A stretch of 64,000 nucleotides of DNA from Zhengitettix transpicula (GCA_037074705.1 JAYJMR010000019.1:62001-126000); one strand, 5' to 3'; positions 49,736 to 60,609 are shown, counted from the stretch's first letter. The notes: generated by a model from the letters alone, not told the origin. Program-made: numbers and translations.

Positions 49736-49950
49736 GAAAGACAGCCCAATACAGACAAAAAAAAAGGGGGTAATATAAACACCACACAACGTTTCTGGGA
49801 TCCTTGTCCCTTTTGTCAGGTGGTAAGAAGAGCCAGAGAAACACAATTGCACTGGTCAGTTTACATCACTCAAAAGCTTTTTTTTTAGCACCTGAAGAAA
49901 GAAACAAGTAAATCTTTTGAGTGTTGTCAACTGACCAGTGCAGTTAAAAC
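49736..49950. mobile_element. Foldback repeat inserted in the copia element
   Basis: Left-arm sequence acagcccaatacagacaaaa and cacacaacgtttctgggatc matches the family seen at 62,120-62,375. An inner hairpin pairs gcactggtcagtttacatca (49,851) with its near-inverse at 49,914-49,945. It sits exactly between the end of gag and the surviving RNase H tail, replacing almost all of pol. Confidence 0.7.
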
Positions 49951-49954
49951 AATT

Positions 49955-50045
49955 TCCAGTTCTTCAAATAGATAACCAGGCAACAATGATGGAAGGAGAG
50001 TTTAGCGTTCAGCATATACCTACTAAAGATCAAGGCTCTAGCAAG
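49955..50045 (+). pseudogene. Copia RNase H C-terminal fragment
   Basis: The plus frame reads QIDNQATMMEGEFSVQHIPT followed by KDQ, then breaks. This corresponds to the end of copia pol, where EG-x-(I/F)-x-V-x-(Y/H)-(I)-P-T-K-D-Q precedes the ADI(L)TK block. It is followed by a purine-rich tract (aagggaaag, 50,089-50,097) directly before the 3' LTR, as expected of a polypurine tract. Confidence 0.7.
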
Positions 50046-50097
50046 ATGTGTTAAAATTGGAAAGATATTTTTCTTTTAAAATTTAAATAAGGGAAAG

Positions 50098-50307
50098 TGT
50101 TAAAGTAAAGTTTAATTTTAGTATTTGAGTTTTAAAAGTATTCACCAAATAAGTTATATTTCCGTTTTTAAGATGTTATAAATGGTAAAGAAAACAGTTG
50201 AGAATATAAAAGTGATTGAGTGACAATAGTAGTGTAAGCAAGAGTATTACTGAAATAAATATGCTTCAAATAAACTATTAAGGTGTTTAATTTAGATAAA
50301 TACAACA
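50098..50307 (+). repeat. 3' LTR of miniature copia element
   Basis: A 210-bp LTR starting TGTTAAAG and ending ACAACA, partner of 49,045-49,247, followed by the target duplication AATCT. The whole element is only 1,263 bp against about 5 kb for an autonomous copia. Confidence 0.9.
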
Positions 50308-50312
50308 AATCT

Positions 50313-51200
50313 CTACATGGTAATTTCCATAAATGAACCAAGTCACAAAGAAAAGTGTAAAATTAAAATAGATTCTTCTGGGCAGTAGGAAATAGAAAAA
50401 TAGCCCAGAATTGATTCTTCCAAAGAAATTAATGAAGTATTCTAACATTTTTTTTTAGATTTTAATTAATTTAATTGATTCAAGCATATTTAAATCTTAC
50501 CAGATATTAATTTATGATGCAGAGAAAACTATGGTTCTTCCGCCATTGAATTACGACATCTAATTCTGTGCTTGACAGCTGTCATCTAAAAATAAAAGAC
50601 ATTGATATATAAATAAATTAAATTGTTGTCACCACAATCTTAGATTAGATTATGTAAGTTAATAAACTTGCATTAAAAAGAAAAAAGTTTTCAATTTTGT
50701 ACAATATTTAAAACTTACAAGTCCTGATGTCATCAGCTGTCAATGCCCACAATGTTTTTAGTTAATTCCTGGGTTTTATGGAAAATAAACAAGATTCCTT
50801 CATCGTTATATTTATTTATCACCCATAAGATTTTTTTTAAATATTGTTTTTTTTATCTTACATCATATAACACAACAAATAAATATAAAAGGCTTGACAA
50901 TTGACAGTGCAATTAAAACAATTCGAAAAATATAACAACTCTGCCTTTCGTTATTTGTCAATTTACCTTTGCTTACTGTTTCGCTATTATATGTAGTAAT
51001 TTAATTTTTTTTTTACTATAGATAATTTGTGCAGATCGATCTCTCCTTATTTAATGCTTAACTTTAAAGAATCTTACTAAAGTTATTTACCAGAGAAATT
51101 GTCTTAACTTCAGTATTGACGATTAGAAGAAATAATCAGGTACAAAACAGCTATTTAAAATATAAACACTCAAATACACACAAGAACAATTAATTTACTT
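50313..51200. other. AT-rich stretch with no clear feature
   Basis: A minus-strand acceptor-like site precedes a short frame near 50,530-50,590 (TTTTTAG|ATGACAGC), but it closes within 19 codons. Nothing else is supported. Confidence 0.35.
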
Positions 51201-51204
51201 ACGC

Positions 51205-52107
51205 CTATTTGTTCCAGTACAGGAGTACATTTCAACGTTGCTTACAAACTAACCTCAAATATAGTTATTGTTTACACCGGAACTGAGAGCCAGTAGAGCC
51301 AACTTACACAAATTGTATTCTAGAAACAGTGACCGAATTTTCCCCCCGTAGTAATTCCAAATTTATTATAGAACACAAAACCCTAAAGTATGTAATTAGG
51401 ATAATGTGTAGATAAGGTTATTAAATAATTAGACGTATACGGCTAATTTTTGTTACAATTACAATATTTTTCAAAACAGTTTATTTTACATAAACAATAA
51501 GTTTAATTTTAAAATTCAGACTGAATGATCACAAGCAACACTTCACTTATTTATACTAAAAGGAAGCAGCAAAATTGATATTGCCTTTCAGTGTAGAAAT
51601 TCTAGCAACTTAAACATAACCTGAAATTCACAAACTCAACCCTAAGCTACCCAATTAGCCCACAGGGGTCCATATGAAACCTAATATTTATAACCTATCA
51701 ACAAAAATTTAAAGTTATTATCTTCAGGACATGTAATAACATGACATATTTTTCAAATCACTGAAATTCTGTAACTTACCGTGTAATTATTGTAACAAAT
51801 GTGAGAAGAATCTATCCAATACGAGCACAACACATTCAGATACAAACAAAAGAATGAAGCAAATCATGGCAGTGAGATCTGGTTGAAGCTGTCTATAATC
51901 TATAGAACTGTTGTACTACAAGTGTAATAAGGCCAATAGAAACAACTCAGAAATGGACAGTTTTTATGATGGGCCACATCAGGTGAGAAAGGGTTAACAG
52001 TTTTACTCAGTTCTAGTTCTCACCTACAATGAAAGGAAGTAGGGTCTGTAGGTAAACAAAATTCACATACAATTTTCTTCTACTTACGGTACAAAAATGA
52101 TTATTTA
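51205..52107. other. Downstream flank of the Harbinger transposase
   Basis: AT-rich sequence with no reading frame or repeat I can identify. I looked for terminal inverted repeats of the Harbinger element here and beyond 54,025 and did not find a convincing pair. Confidence 0.35.
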
Positions 52108-52926
52108 TTAACAAAATTTGTCTTGCCAAGGTAATTTGCCACTTGTTGTGAAATACTCTGTGAAGGAGTCACGAATACCCCTTGCTTCTTCGCCTGGTTT
52201 TCTAGCTAATTTCTTTACGGGTAAGAAAGACGTCATTCCACTTTGGTCATTTCTCCAAGATCCGGGAATTGTTTTACCATCTACTTCAGTGTCAAACGTT
52301 CCTGGAGGAGTATAAAATGTTGCCGATGATGGACTTCTCCTCATGAAGTTATGCAAAAGGACGCATGCTAGGGTAACATTCCTCACTTTCTCAGGCTCTA
52401 AAACCATCGGTTTTCTCAAAACTCTGAAAACAGATGCCATTATACCAAAAACATTTTCAACAACACACCATGCATGAGAGAACCGGTACCCAAAAATTCT
52501 TTGCACACTTCCTTTCTCATATACACCAGGATACGGCGACATCACGTGGCGACTCAAGGCAAAAGCTTCACCGCCAATAAATACATATGGTAATATTTTA
52601 TCAAATGAAGGCAACTTCCTGTCAGGTGGTAGTTTCAGTTGGCCGTTCTGTAGTTTAGAGAACAGAGATAAACTGTTGAAAACTCCTCCATCGCTTATCT
52701 GACCTTGGCACCCAATGTCCACGAATGTGAAACAATAGTGAGCATCTACTAGAGCAAGAAGTACCACACTAAAGGTACCTTTGTAGTTGAAATACTCAGT
52801 ATATGTATTCATTGGGCACTGTATTATGATGTGTTTGCCCTCCATTGCGCCCAAACAGTTGGGAAAGTTCCAAACATTTTCATATTGTTCTGCTACGTTT
52901 AACCACTCATCTTCATTTTTAGGTAA
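52108..52926 (-). CDS. PIF/Harbinger transposase (HARBI1-like), catalytic exon
   Basis: This is the minus-strand exon of a DDE_Tnp_4 nuclease. The acceptor is TTTTTTTTCAG at its right end. It then reads LPKNEDEWLNVAEQYENVWN, FPNCLGAMEGKHI, YFNYKGTFSVVLLALVDA, FVDIGCQGQISDGGVFN, LPYVFIGGEAFALSRHVM, RIFGYRFSHAWCVVENVFGI and LACVLLHNFMRR, the standard block order, and it ends at TAA 52,108. There are no stops or frameshifts in 273 codons. In active members the triad is Asp of AxDGxH, Asp of xGDxAF and Glu of VExxFG. Here the first is Glu (GAG), the second Gly (GGT) and the third is intact, so DNA cleavage is probably lost. It could be a recently dead copy or a domesticated, non-cutting derivative. 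Confidence 0.9.
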   Translation of the reverse strand, partial: LPKNEDEWLNVAEQYENVWNFPNCLGAMEGKHIIIQCPMNTYTEYFNYKGTFSVVLLALVDAHYCFTFVDIGCQGQISDGGVFNSLSLFSKLQNGQLKLPPDRKLPSFDKILPYVFIGGEAFALSRHVMSPYPGVYEKGSVQRIFGYRFSHAWCVVENVFGIMASVFRVLRKPMVLEPEKVRNVTLACVLLHNFMRRSPSSATFYTPPGTFDTEVDGKTIPGSWRNDQSGMTSFLPVKKLARKPGEEARGIRDSFTEYFTTSGKLPWQDKFC

Positions 52927-53109
52927 CTGAAAAAAAACAGGATTATGATTCTATGCACATATTATGTAGATATTTAAATCTTTATGTGTACTTCTGAAAT
53001 TGTCAACTTGGTTTCAAAAAGGCTGGTGATATATTATGCTTTGTTTTCAGGGGCCATAAAATGAACACTGGATGATCCATCACCTAATGAACAGGCAATA
53101 GAATCTTCT

Positions 53110-53550
53110 GAAAAAAAAACCTGCAAGCTATGATGAAAGTGGATCTTCAACAAGCAGGAAAAGGAAAGTTGAACAGACAGTAAACATCAAGGAGCATATG
53201 GACGATACACTTTTGAAACAAGTTGCTAGCAAACCCAAAGCGGAAAAAGATAAAAGCTCTTTATTTTGTGTGTATTACTGTGTGTTGAAACTCACAAAAT
53301 AGCGATACAAGAAGTTAACAACTTGACGTTTAATATTTAAAAAACCAAGATTCAACAGCCCTACTGGTCATATAATCACAACTATCAACAACCTGGATAT
53401 TTTATAAATACTGTTCCACATGGTCAGAGTGTGAACCCAGTTGAGTCATCAGTTGATGGGTCTGAAAATGCTTTTTCTTTGGGTGTCTTGTCTGGACACA
53501 GTCCTCCACCAACAATATGGTACCAATGACAATCAAATTGAAATGTCGTG
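53110..53550 (+). pseudogene. MADF/BESS-type protein C-terminus, decayed
   Basis: On the plus strand, opposite to the transposase and inside its intron, a frame reads PASYDESGSSTSRKRKVEQT, then KPKAEKDKSSLFCVYYCVLK, and after a frameshift IQEVNNLTFNIQK followed by a Gln/Pro/Tyr-rich tail. The D-x-x-x-L-F...LK...IQ spacing resembles a BESS motif. MADF-BESS proteins are the second protein of insect PIF/Harbinger elements, so this is probably the other half of the same transposon family. Stops and shifts show it is broken. Confidence 0.45.
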
Positions 53551-53712
53551 TCACAATGCAGCTCAATGTCTTCACAATTTCAATGTTAATTAAACAATTA
53601 CTGCTATTATTTTATTTAGCTCATTTAGTATAAATGTACGAAAGAATGCAATTGTGGCATTATATTATTAATTGTATTGATTAAACATCTTTGTAAACTA
53701 TTGAGTAGGTAC

Positions 53713-54025
53713 CTTTAATTCTTCTTGGAGCTCTTGTATTATGGCCTGACACACTTCATCTACACATCTAGAGACAGTTTGCTTCGAGAACTTAAATAAG
53801 TAAGACAAACTGGCATAGCTGTCCCCAGTAGCAAAAAATCGTAATGTTACTGCTAGCCTCTCTTCAACAGGAATACTTTCTCTCATGTTTGTAACTCGCT
53901 TTGCTATAAACGGCCCGATTCTACTCAATAAAAATTCAAAATCAGCTGTTGACATTCTGCAAAAGTTTTCAAATCTGCCAGATGGATGACTTCTCAAGTC
54001 ACTAAGCACACCACTAGCATTGTAT
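53713..54025 (-). CDS. PIF/Harbinger transposase, N-terminal exon
   Basis: The minus-strand exon lies between the acceptor GTTTGCAG and the donor AATTAAAG|GTACCT. It encodes YNASGVLSDLRSHPSGRFEN, FCRMSTADFEFLLSRIGPFI, SIPVEERLAVTLRFFATGDS and FSKQTVSRCVDEVCQAIIQE, ending EELK. The helix-turn-helix region (RLAVTLRFLATG... SKQTVS) is characteristic of Harbinger transposases. Splicing to the catalytic exon over 786 bp joins ELK to LPKNEDEW in frame, as in intact relatives. The exon begins in mid-protein, so at least one short 5' exon lies further right and was not found. Confidence 0.85.
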
Positions 54026-54059
54026 CTGCAAACAAGAAAAATATAAGAGTTTTTGTAAT

Positions 54060-54530
54060 TTGAATTAATTTGTGCAATTACTCATTGAGACTATTCATGC
54101 CAAAACTGCTTCACTAGTTATTTTACCTACTTTCATTCACATATGTGTTATGGTATTGCCAACTGGGGCAATTGTTCTCGTAGTGTGGGAGGCTTCAGAA
54201 TGCAAAAACGAGCCATTAGAATTATATCAGGTTCAGATGCTAGAGAAAGCTGCAGACCTCTGTTCAAAATTCTGACTCCACCTAGTGCTTACATATTAGA
54301 AATACTAAAATTTGTTAAACGCAACATGAACCTTTTTGCAAGCAACGGGGACAATCACGGCTACGACACAAGAAACCGTTCAGTTCTCAGGTCTGACAAG
54401 CACAGCCTCAGTCACTAGTGTTCATTATTCCAGTATCGCACTATTTAACAGCCTTCCTGAACATGTAAAGAACATAAACAACTACAACCAATTCGTCAAG
54501 ATTGACAAGAGCAGAAAGTAAAACTGGCAA
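54060..54530 (+). pseudogene. LINE ORF2 C-terminal fragment
   Basis: The plus-strand frame at 54,143-54,418 reads YGIANWGNCSRSVGGF, then QKRAIRIISGSDARESCRPL and FKILTPPSAYILEILKF, with NHGYDTRNR near the end. After a frameshift comes ALFNSLPEHVKNINNYNQF. This is the conserved tail of a group of arthropod LINE ORF2 proteins that ends QKRxIRII...CRPLFK...LPxxYI...HxxxTR...FNxLP. Upstream reverse transcriptase motifs are missing, so the copy is 5'-truncated. The sequence abuts the Harbinger exon on the opposite strand. Confidence 0.75.
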
Positions 54531-55450
54531 CTATAAAAGCACTGAATAAAACAGCAATATGACTAAAATCACAAGCTCCTAGAGAAATAAGCAAATAAAG
54601 CTAAGTGTAAAACTTTTCTTGTAAATGAAAATCATTTTTGAATCGGTCTCACATTCGCTGAACTGCCTTGCCTACAAAATTGCCGAATATGCTATAAATA
54701 TGTAAATAGTGTGTCCAGTTTTCCCCCTTTGGTTGTTTTCCTGCCTCTGCTTTCTGTTTTAGTAAATTTCCATGACGACATCCCTCCGTACCTAGAGACA
54801 GGAAGTGATAAGTGTCGTGTGCGTGTTTCTTAAAGATAGTGTGATTGAATATGGTGACTGGACAAATGTGAACAGATATTAATTATTTTTTGTGTGTAAC
54901 TTATTAATTATTGCTATTAATATTAATTAATTTTATATGTAATTTATCTACCGTACATTTGTAATGAATTCAATTTCCTCATTAGAAGGGCTAATGGAGA
55001 ATAAATTATCTATTTATGCAGTTTGGCGCCTTAACTACCATTTTTATTAAATTAAATAGTCAATGATAATTACCTTTGACCACTTTTATTGTGTGTTCGC
55101 ATCCACCAATGCCTTTTGCGGGCCTTCCTTTTTTTCGTCTTCAAAAAATCGCCACTTAACAGTACATAAGCCGCTAGGGCACACGTTACTTCCTCATCAC
55201 TGTCAGAATTCATTGTTGGCAACTACTTGCTGGCTCGTGGACGCTTCATATAGTGTCGTACCTGTGAACAATGTGGCATGCGAAATCATATTGATTCTGA
55301 AATTTAAAAACAAAGACAAACTGAGTGAAATTATGTATTTTTTTAAAAATTGATTTATGGTCACGTCAACCTGTTGGTTATTGGCGACCCTCTAAAAGTA
55401 TTTAATTAAGTTACAGCAGGTTAGAAAATTTCCAATTGTGAACAACGTTT
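54531..55450. other. AT-rich stretch without identifiable gene
   Basis: A 96-codon frame at 55,063-55,353 has no recognised domain. No splice-supported exon or repeat is evident. Confidence 0.35.
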
Positions 55451-55454
55451 CAAA

Positions 55455-55655
55455 TAGCGGATGTCAGTTTTGCATCAGAGACGAACCCCAGGAGGATCTT
55501 GATCACCGTGGTGTGTATACAGAAGTCTTCTCCAGAGAACTCGGCTAAAGTCCTCCAGCGTATATCCTCATATTTAGTGCATTCAAATAGAATATGCTGG
55601 ATGGTGAGGGCTTGATCACATACATCACAGGTGGGCTGGTCTGTTCTGGAAAAAA
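55455..55655 (-). pseudogene. LINE ORF2 zinc-finger tail
   Basis: The minus-strand translation reads RTDQPTCDVCDQALTIQHIL then FECTKYEDIRWRTLAEF. The CxxC...HxxxxC arrangement followed by YxxxRW is the C-terminal zinc-binding tail found after the RNase H domain in R1 and jockey-group LINEs and related sequences. No adjoining reverse transcriptase or RNase H sequence is visible, so it is an isolated fragment. Confidence 0.65.
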
Positions 55656-55924
55656 ATATCTTCGTGAGTGAATTGGGTGTGCAAAGTTCTAATTCTGGAG
55701 ATTATTATTTGTTGTTTTCTTGAGGTGGCACAGATCTGCTGATGGAAGAAGCCATTATTTCCTCCTCTCCTCGTGTCCTTCCAGCTACCCTCCACTTTTC
55801 CTGTACATTCATTTATGTAATTTAAGTGCGAATGTACGTAAATTCCAGAAAACGAATAAAATTGGCCGGCGATACTTCACTGGAAGATTTATTGAAGTGC
55901 TGCAACATTTCGTGGATGCTGTTT

Positions 55925-56075
55925 AGACCAGTTGAACCAATATTTGCTGCAGTCACAGAAGCAGATCGCATGAATATAAAGTCATTTCAAGCAAGTGATG
56001 GAAGGTTCTGGATTTTTCCCAAAAGGTACGGCGGTGAAGTATCAAAGAAGCGATTGAACCTTTTCGGCAAAAACT
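55925..56075 (+). pseudogene. Pogo/Tigger-like CENP-B HTH fragment
   Basis: A plus-strand frame includes AAVTEADRMNIKSFQASDGR followed by FWIFPKRYGGE. The pattern F-x-A-S-x-G-W/R-x-x-x-F-x-K-R-Y is the hallmark of the second DNA-binding repeat (HTH_Tnp_Tc5) of pogo-type transposases and CENP-B relatives. The catalytic DDE domain is absent downstream. Identification rests on this single motif. Confidence 0.45.
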
Positions 56076-56079
56076 AGTT

Positions 56080-57170
56080 CAACGAATAAATAACGAACGA
56101 AATTTTATTAGTGATGCTGTCGAAATCACTTCACTGTTAAAAATAACGTGTTACTGGAATGTAACTGCTACCGCGATAAACTAATACGTGATTTGAGCTC
56201 GCGGTCGAGGGAGCCGTGAAAGGAAAAACAAACTGGGAGGTTATGAAGCGCCAGTGATGAAGTTAATTACGCTGTTAAATTGTTCCTTTGGTAACGTTTT
56301 ACTCAACGTGATTTGATTACTCTTATTAATATTCCGCGACTCGTCACCGTGAAGGTTATGGAGCGTTGCCCGCCCATAGAAGTAAATCACGCTGGTACGA
56401 GGAGTAACGTTATTTTAAGATAATCCACGGAAAGAAGGGATGAAAATAAGAGAAATAAATCTACTTAATTAAATGCCAGAAAGTCTGGTACCGAGGCACT
56501 TAGCAACTGAGGAAATGTGAGATTTATCTCAAAATTTGCATGCTCGGGGCGAAAGTGACAGGCGCTCTTTGTTAATTCTGTAAAGGACCTTTCATTCTTC
56601 CTCTGAAATTTTATATAATAACAATGCGTTGTATGGTATTTATGTAGCACTTATTCTTGCCCGTAAACTAGCCATTTATTTACCTTAAATGTTTTTATAA
56701 TTGTATCATCCATATACGAATAAGGGACGAAACATGTTCATAATTTAAATATTAAAAGTTCTTCTGACTAAAAGGCTGCTACTTTCATTATTCAATTTAA
56801 ATAGAAGTCGGACATCTCACAATTGTTGAAGTTCAAACTTTGTAACAATAGAAAATTTAAAACTAGCGCGACTATAATAAAACGGGCACAGTTAAGAACG
56901 TTACATCAACAGTTATTGAAATTACGTATTACCGAAACACGTTATTTCTTGATCACTGCAACCGAGTAACAAGTTAACAAGAAGTCACTGATTTAGTACA
57001 TACCTATTCCGAGGTTGTAACGTACCGCCATATTGAATTTTTTGCAGACAGTTTACGACGTCACGCAACTAAAGTCCCATGAGGTCAGTGCTGCCAACAC
57101 CAGTATATTCCACCAAAAAAGACTGCAAAGTGATTCTGCGACTCAATTTTTCGATTTTATCTCAAAAGAA
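56080..57170. other. Unassigned stretch, partly GC-richer
   Basis: Around 56,160-56,410 composition is closer to balanced and CpG dinucleotides are frequent, which could mark a regulatory region upstream of HGSNAT. There is no frame, repeat or motif I can name. Confidence 0.3.
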
Positions 57171-57176
57171 ACGATG

Positions 57177-57235
57177 TGATCACTTCTTTTGTCTGTAATT
57201 GGCTATCTTTATTATTATTAATTTTTTAAACACGT
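57177..57235 (-). mobile_element. Solo arm of the foldback repeat family
   Basis: gatcacttcttttgtctg and taattggctatctttatt match the right arm at 35,025-35,070 and 62,300-62,375. No left arm is near. Confidence 0.55.
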
Positions 57236-58393
57236 AAATTTTTCATTTTAACACATCTATCTGCCGAATACATTCTAAAAAAAAAATGTGAAATGGTGAT
57301 TTAACACGTAAATTTTGGCTACTCCACGATTTCTACCAAACATATCGATAGAATTTGCGCGATTACTTCCACATTATAATAGACCAAAGATATACATGTT
57401 TGTTAGTGGCTGAATCAAAGAGATTGAAATCAGTTTGGAAAACATTAAATAAAAAAAATTACTTAAATAACAATACGTATTTAACATTGTGTATCACCCC
57501 CCCCCCCCCCAACAAGAGCTTATGCCACCTCAGATAAAAACCACTTAACACGTACAGATTAATAATTTCATCTACTAATAATAGTTTCCTTTCCAAATTT
57601 ATTTTCAACTTATTTCGCCAAGGGTTGAATGTTGAAGCTCATTTTAGTGTTAAAAAAATTCTGTAGAATTTATTAATAAATTAGACAGCTTAAATTTTAA
57701 TGTTTTTAGTTGTTATCTCTTTCTTTATTTGCCACCAAATAATTTATTAATTGAAAGTTTTAAAAATAGATGGGACATATATTATAAAATTAACAAATAT
57801 TTCCCTATCTGTAATTTTAAGTTCAATTCAATAAGAGATTTGGAAAATTCTTGAATTTCTTCTTTAGGTTTCCAAACCCTTTATTATCCGAGATATTTGT
57901 TGATAGTTTTTTTAAAAAAATATTTCCCAAATATATATCATAATTATAGTAAAGGGATTGAACGCTTTGTACTAATTGTAAATTTTAATGTTTATAAATT
58001 CTTGTGACCATTTTACTTTAATTATTTGTCTTTTGGTCGACTAATTTGCTCTACTGTGATATTCTTTTGTTATATTACTTTTTTTTTGTAAATACATCCG
58101 TTTGACAGTTAATGAATTGGATACGTTTGTACTGTGTTTTTTTTATAAGTATTTGTGAATATTTAACGATAGTTACGTAAGCTATTCTCACTATGTTTTG
58201 AAGTAAAGTAACCTGTATAATCAGTGTGAGTCATAGCAAACCCGTTGTATGTCACGAGAAACTGCGCTTTTGTTTGAACAAGGTTGTTTTTATTTACTTT
58301 CTCCATTCAAGTATCGAAGTACAATTTTATCGGATGGTTTATTGACCGCTATAAATATTTTTAGTTAGGATTATTTTCTCTTAATTTTGAACA
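57236..58393. other. AT-rich region upstream of HGSNAT
   Basis: This would hold the promoter and 5' UTR of HGSNAT. A (C)12 run lies near 57,487-57,498. No TATA box or initiator could be assigned with confidence. Confidence 0.4.
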
Positions 58394-58519
58394 ATGATCG
58401 ACAGAAGTAACGTAAGTTGTTCTACGTCGCAACTTCGGATGGACGAGGCTTGCCTCACAGTAAATTCAGAAGGAAAAACTGCACTACAGCTGTTTCTACG
58501 ATCATCACAGTGTGAATTG
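58394..58519 (+). CDS. HGSNAT: HGSNAT coding exon 1
   Basis: First exon of heparan-alpha-glucosaminide N-acetyltransferase, the lysosomal membrane enzyme that moves an acetyl group from cytosolic acetyl-CoA to terminal glucosamine of heparan sulfate inside the lysosome. The ATG at 58,394 is preceded in frame by a TGA two codons upstream, so it is the start of this frame. Forty-two residues follow, with MDEACLTVNSEGKTALQLFL matching the start of the luminal domain, ending SSQCEL at the donor TTG|gtatgt (phase 0). No hydrophobic signal sequence precedes the luminal part. The true start may lie in an upstream exon if this ATG is not used, or the N-terminus is short. The five exons at 58,394-63,880 join in frame to 196 codons. 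Confidence 0.8.
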
Positions 58520-58951
58520 GTATGTATTTGTCTATAATAATACTCTTAAAAATTATACACTTCATTTCTGCAATGGATTTACCCTAGTCAATTAAAAATG
58601 GCCTATTGCCAATGAAACATAATAGTCATGAAGCTATGACCATTCTAAGACACTACCAGAAGAAAATTTTCACTTGACAATTACTGTGATGTATGCAAAA
58701 TGAAAACAAGTAAGAATTTTAATAAACCTGCAAGCCGATTTTGTTAAAGGAATATTTTTCATGAAAGACGGTGATTGATTTTTTTTATATATTTTCATGG
58801 GAGGAATCTAGGGTATGTAAATAGGGGGGGAGGGGGGAAAATTTTCCTGCCAAAGATGGCAGTTTTAAGACCGGCAAATAAAAAATTGTATGAAGACGAG
58901 TAATTTATAAGATATGTGAATTTAATTAATACTAAAATCCATCAACGAGAG

Positions 58952-58967
58952 AGCAGGTGTGACGTCA
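58952..58967. repeat. Inverted motif with TGACGTCA, left
   Basis: agcaggtgtgacgtca is the exact reverse complement of tgacgtcacacctgct at 59,905-59,920. A second TGACGTCA follows at 58,971. The pair may be the termini of a small element of about 970 bp in HGSNAT intron 1. No clear target duplication was seen. Confidence 0.5.
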
Positions 58968-59904
58968 TAGTGACGTCACAGACAGACTATGGTGCCAACC
59001 TCTACTCGTTCCCCCCCAATGATGGGCTGCCAACTTCAGCATAATCCCCCTTAAGACACTAATCCTGGAAATAGAACTGGTGACGTCACTTACCTTATGA
59101 AGCGTAGTATTGTCAGTATTATGTTGAAAAAGTTTCTGTACTACGGTAATTAACAAGTGACACGCTACGACCTCCCTGAAAAAGAACGAACAATCTACGC
59201 AAGTAGAATAATTCACGCCGATTTGATTCGGTTCGCTGTCAGCGGCGCGTCGTCCACCGACAGATTTACGAACATAGTCAATTGTGATCTTTCAAAAATG
59301 GTCCCTTTTCTAACATCCACTTTATTTTCACACGGGTTTCTCTTTTGTAATACTTTATTTCCACAAAACCACATCCATCCACCCATTAATATATTTCTCA
59401 TTCTTTCGAACTTTGAAACTTTCAACACATTTCGAGCACTTATAATTTTGTTCTCCTGGAATCAATTTCCATGACTACATTTTATCAACTAGCTAATTTT
59501 TATATCCCACTAATTCTATAAGTTCTACAACTTAAATGCACTCACTGAAGGAAAAAAAACAATATTTCTTAAGCACAAAACACTAAAATCACAGCATATT
59601 TCCTCGAGGACCACGTGAAGACTGAATGGATAAAGGCCCAATTTTTCCTTATCCCCACCCTTATGCTCTTTTAAAACGAATAAATGCTTACTTTTAATAA
59701 TCATTTGAGAATAAGAAATTATCATAAGTTGTTACATAAATGTTTATTAAATAAAATAATATATATAAGTATGAAGTATTTATACAAATTCAGATTTTGT
59801 ATATTTACATAAATAATCAAACATTACGCCTTAGTTCAAGATTTTATCAACAGATGTCATTCCTAGTTGAAACTTTGCGAGAGGCGAGCCTCCTCCTAGT
59901 CTAG

Positions 59905-59920
59905 TGACGTCACACCTGCT
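59905..59920. repeat. Inverted motif with TGACGTCA, right
   Basis: This is the partner of 58,952-58,967. The same sequence in direct orientation occurs at 60,969 (gacgtcacacctgttaat), where it begins another diverged repeat unit. Confidence 0.5.
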
Positions 59921-59929
59921 AATACTTAA

Positions 59930-60300
59930 TTAGCTGTATCTCCCAAAGTATACATGTGAAGGAAAAAAGTTATATAGCAATTCGAGTTGTAAATGGTCAA
60001 AGATTGCTTAACGATGGAATACATTTGAATCGCAGCAATTTAAAATCATTTTTACATACCAATTTAAGTATTTCTCAAAATCTATACGTTTTTAAAAAAA
60101 ATTAATTAATAATTCATCATGTAAATTGCTTAACGATAGTCGAAATTTGATTCACAGCCATTTAGATTCGTAATTACGTACAATTTTTATATATCTCCGA
60201 AACTATACATTTCCGCAAAAAAATTATTTAATTATTAAATTAGTAAATGATCAAATAATGCGATACGATGGGAGGCATTTCTATAAAAAACTTTTGACGT
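59930..60300 (+). repeat. Degenerate tandem repeat, about 130-bp unit
   Basis: About three units share blocks such as tatctcc...ctatac, a caaaaaa run, gtaaatggtcaaa or gtaaatgatcaaa, ttgcttaacgat and a cagc(c/a)attta block. They are strongly diverged. A fourth related unit lies at 60,995-61,115. No coding potential. Confidence 0.55.
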
Positions 60301-60609
60301 GATTTTGAAGAAAAAATTACAAGTAACCTACATGTTTAGAAATATATGGTAAAATAACGCGATTTTTAAATACGATATAGATTATATACATTTATCTTCC
60401 TATCGTACTTATCCCAAATTATAAATCCACATAGTTACGAACGCCAATATACATGTACAGAACATTGATAATTATCAATTCTCCAAAAATAAGGGTGCGT
60501 TTTAATGGTATTATAATGCAGCAATTGAAAAAATAATTGAATTTCAAGTCAATTAGTGAAGAATACCATAATTGCAAAAAAATAAAATGCTAATGACAAA
60601 GTTGAAAAA

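Noticed and set aside
52118..52315. Plus-strand 65-codon frame
   Set aside because: It is antisense to the conserved Harbinger catalytic exon.
51205..54800. Terminal inverted repeats of the Harbinger element
   Set aside because: I searched both flanks by eye and found only weak similarities in the wrong orientation.
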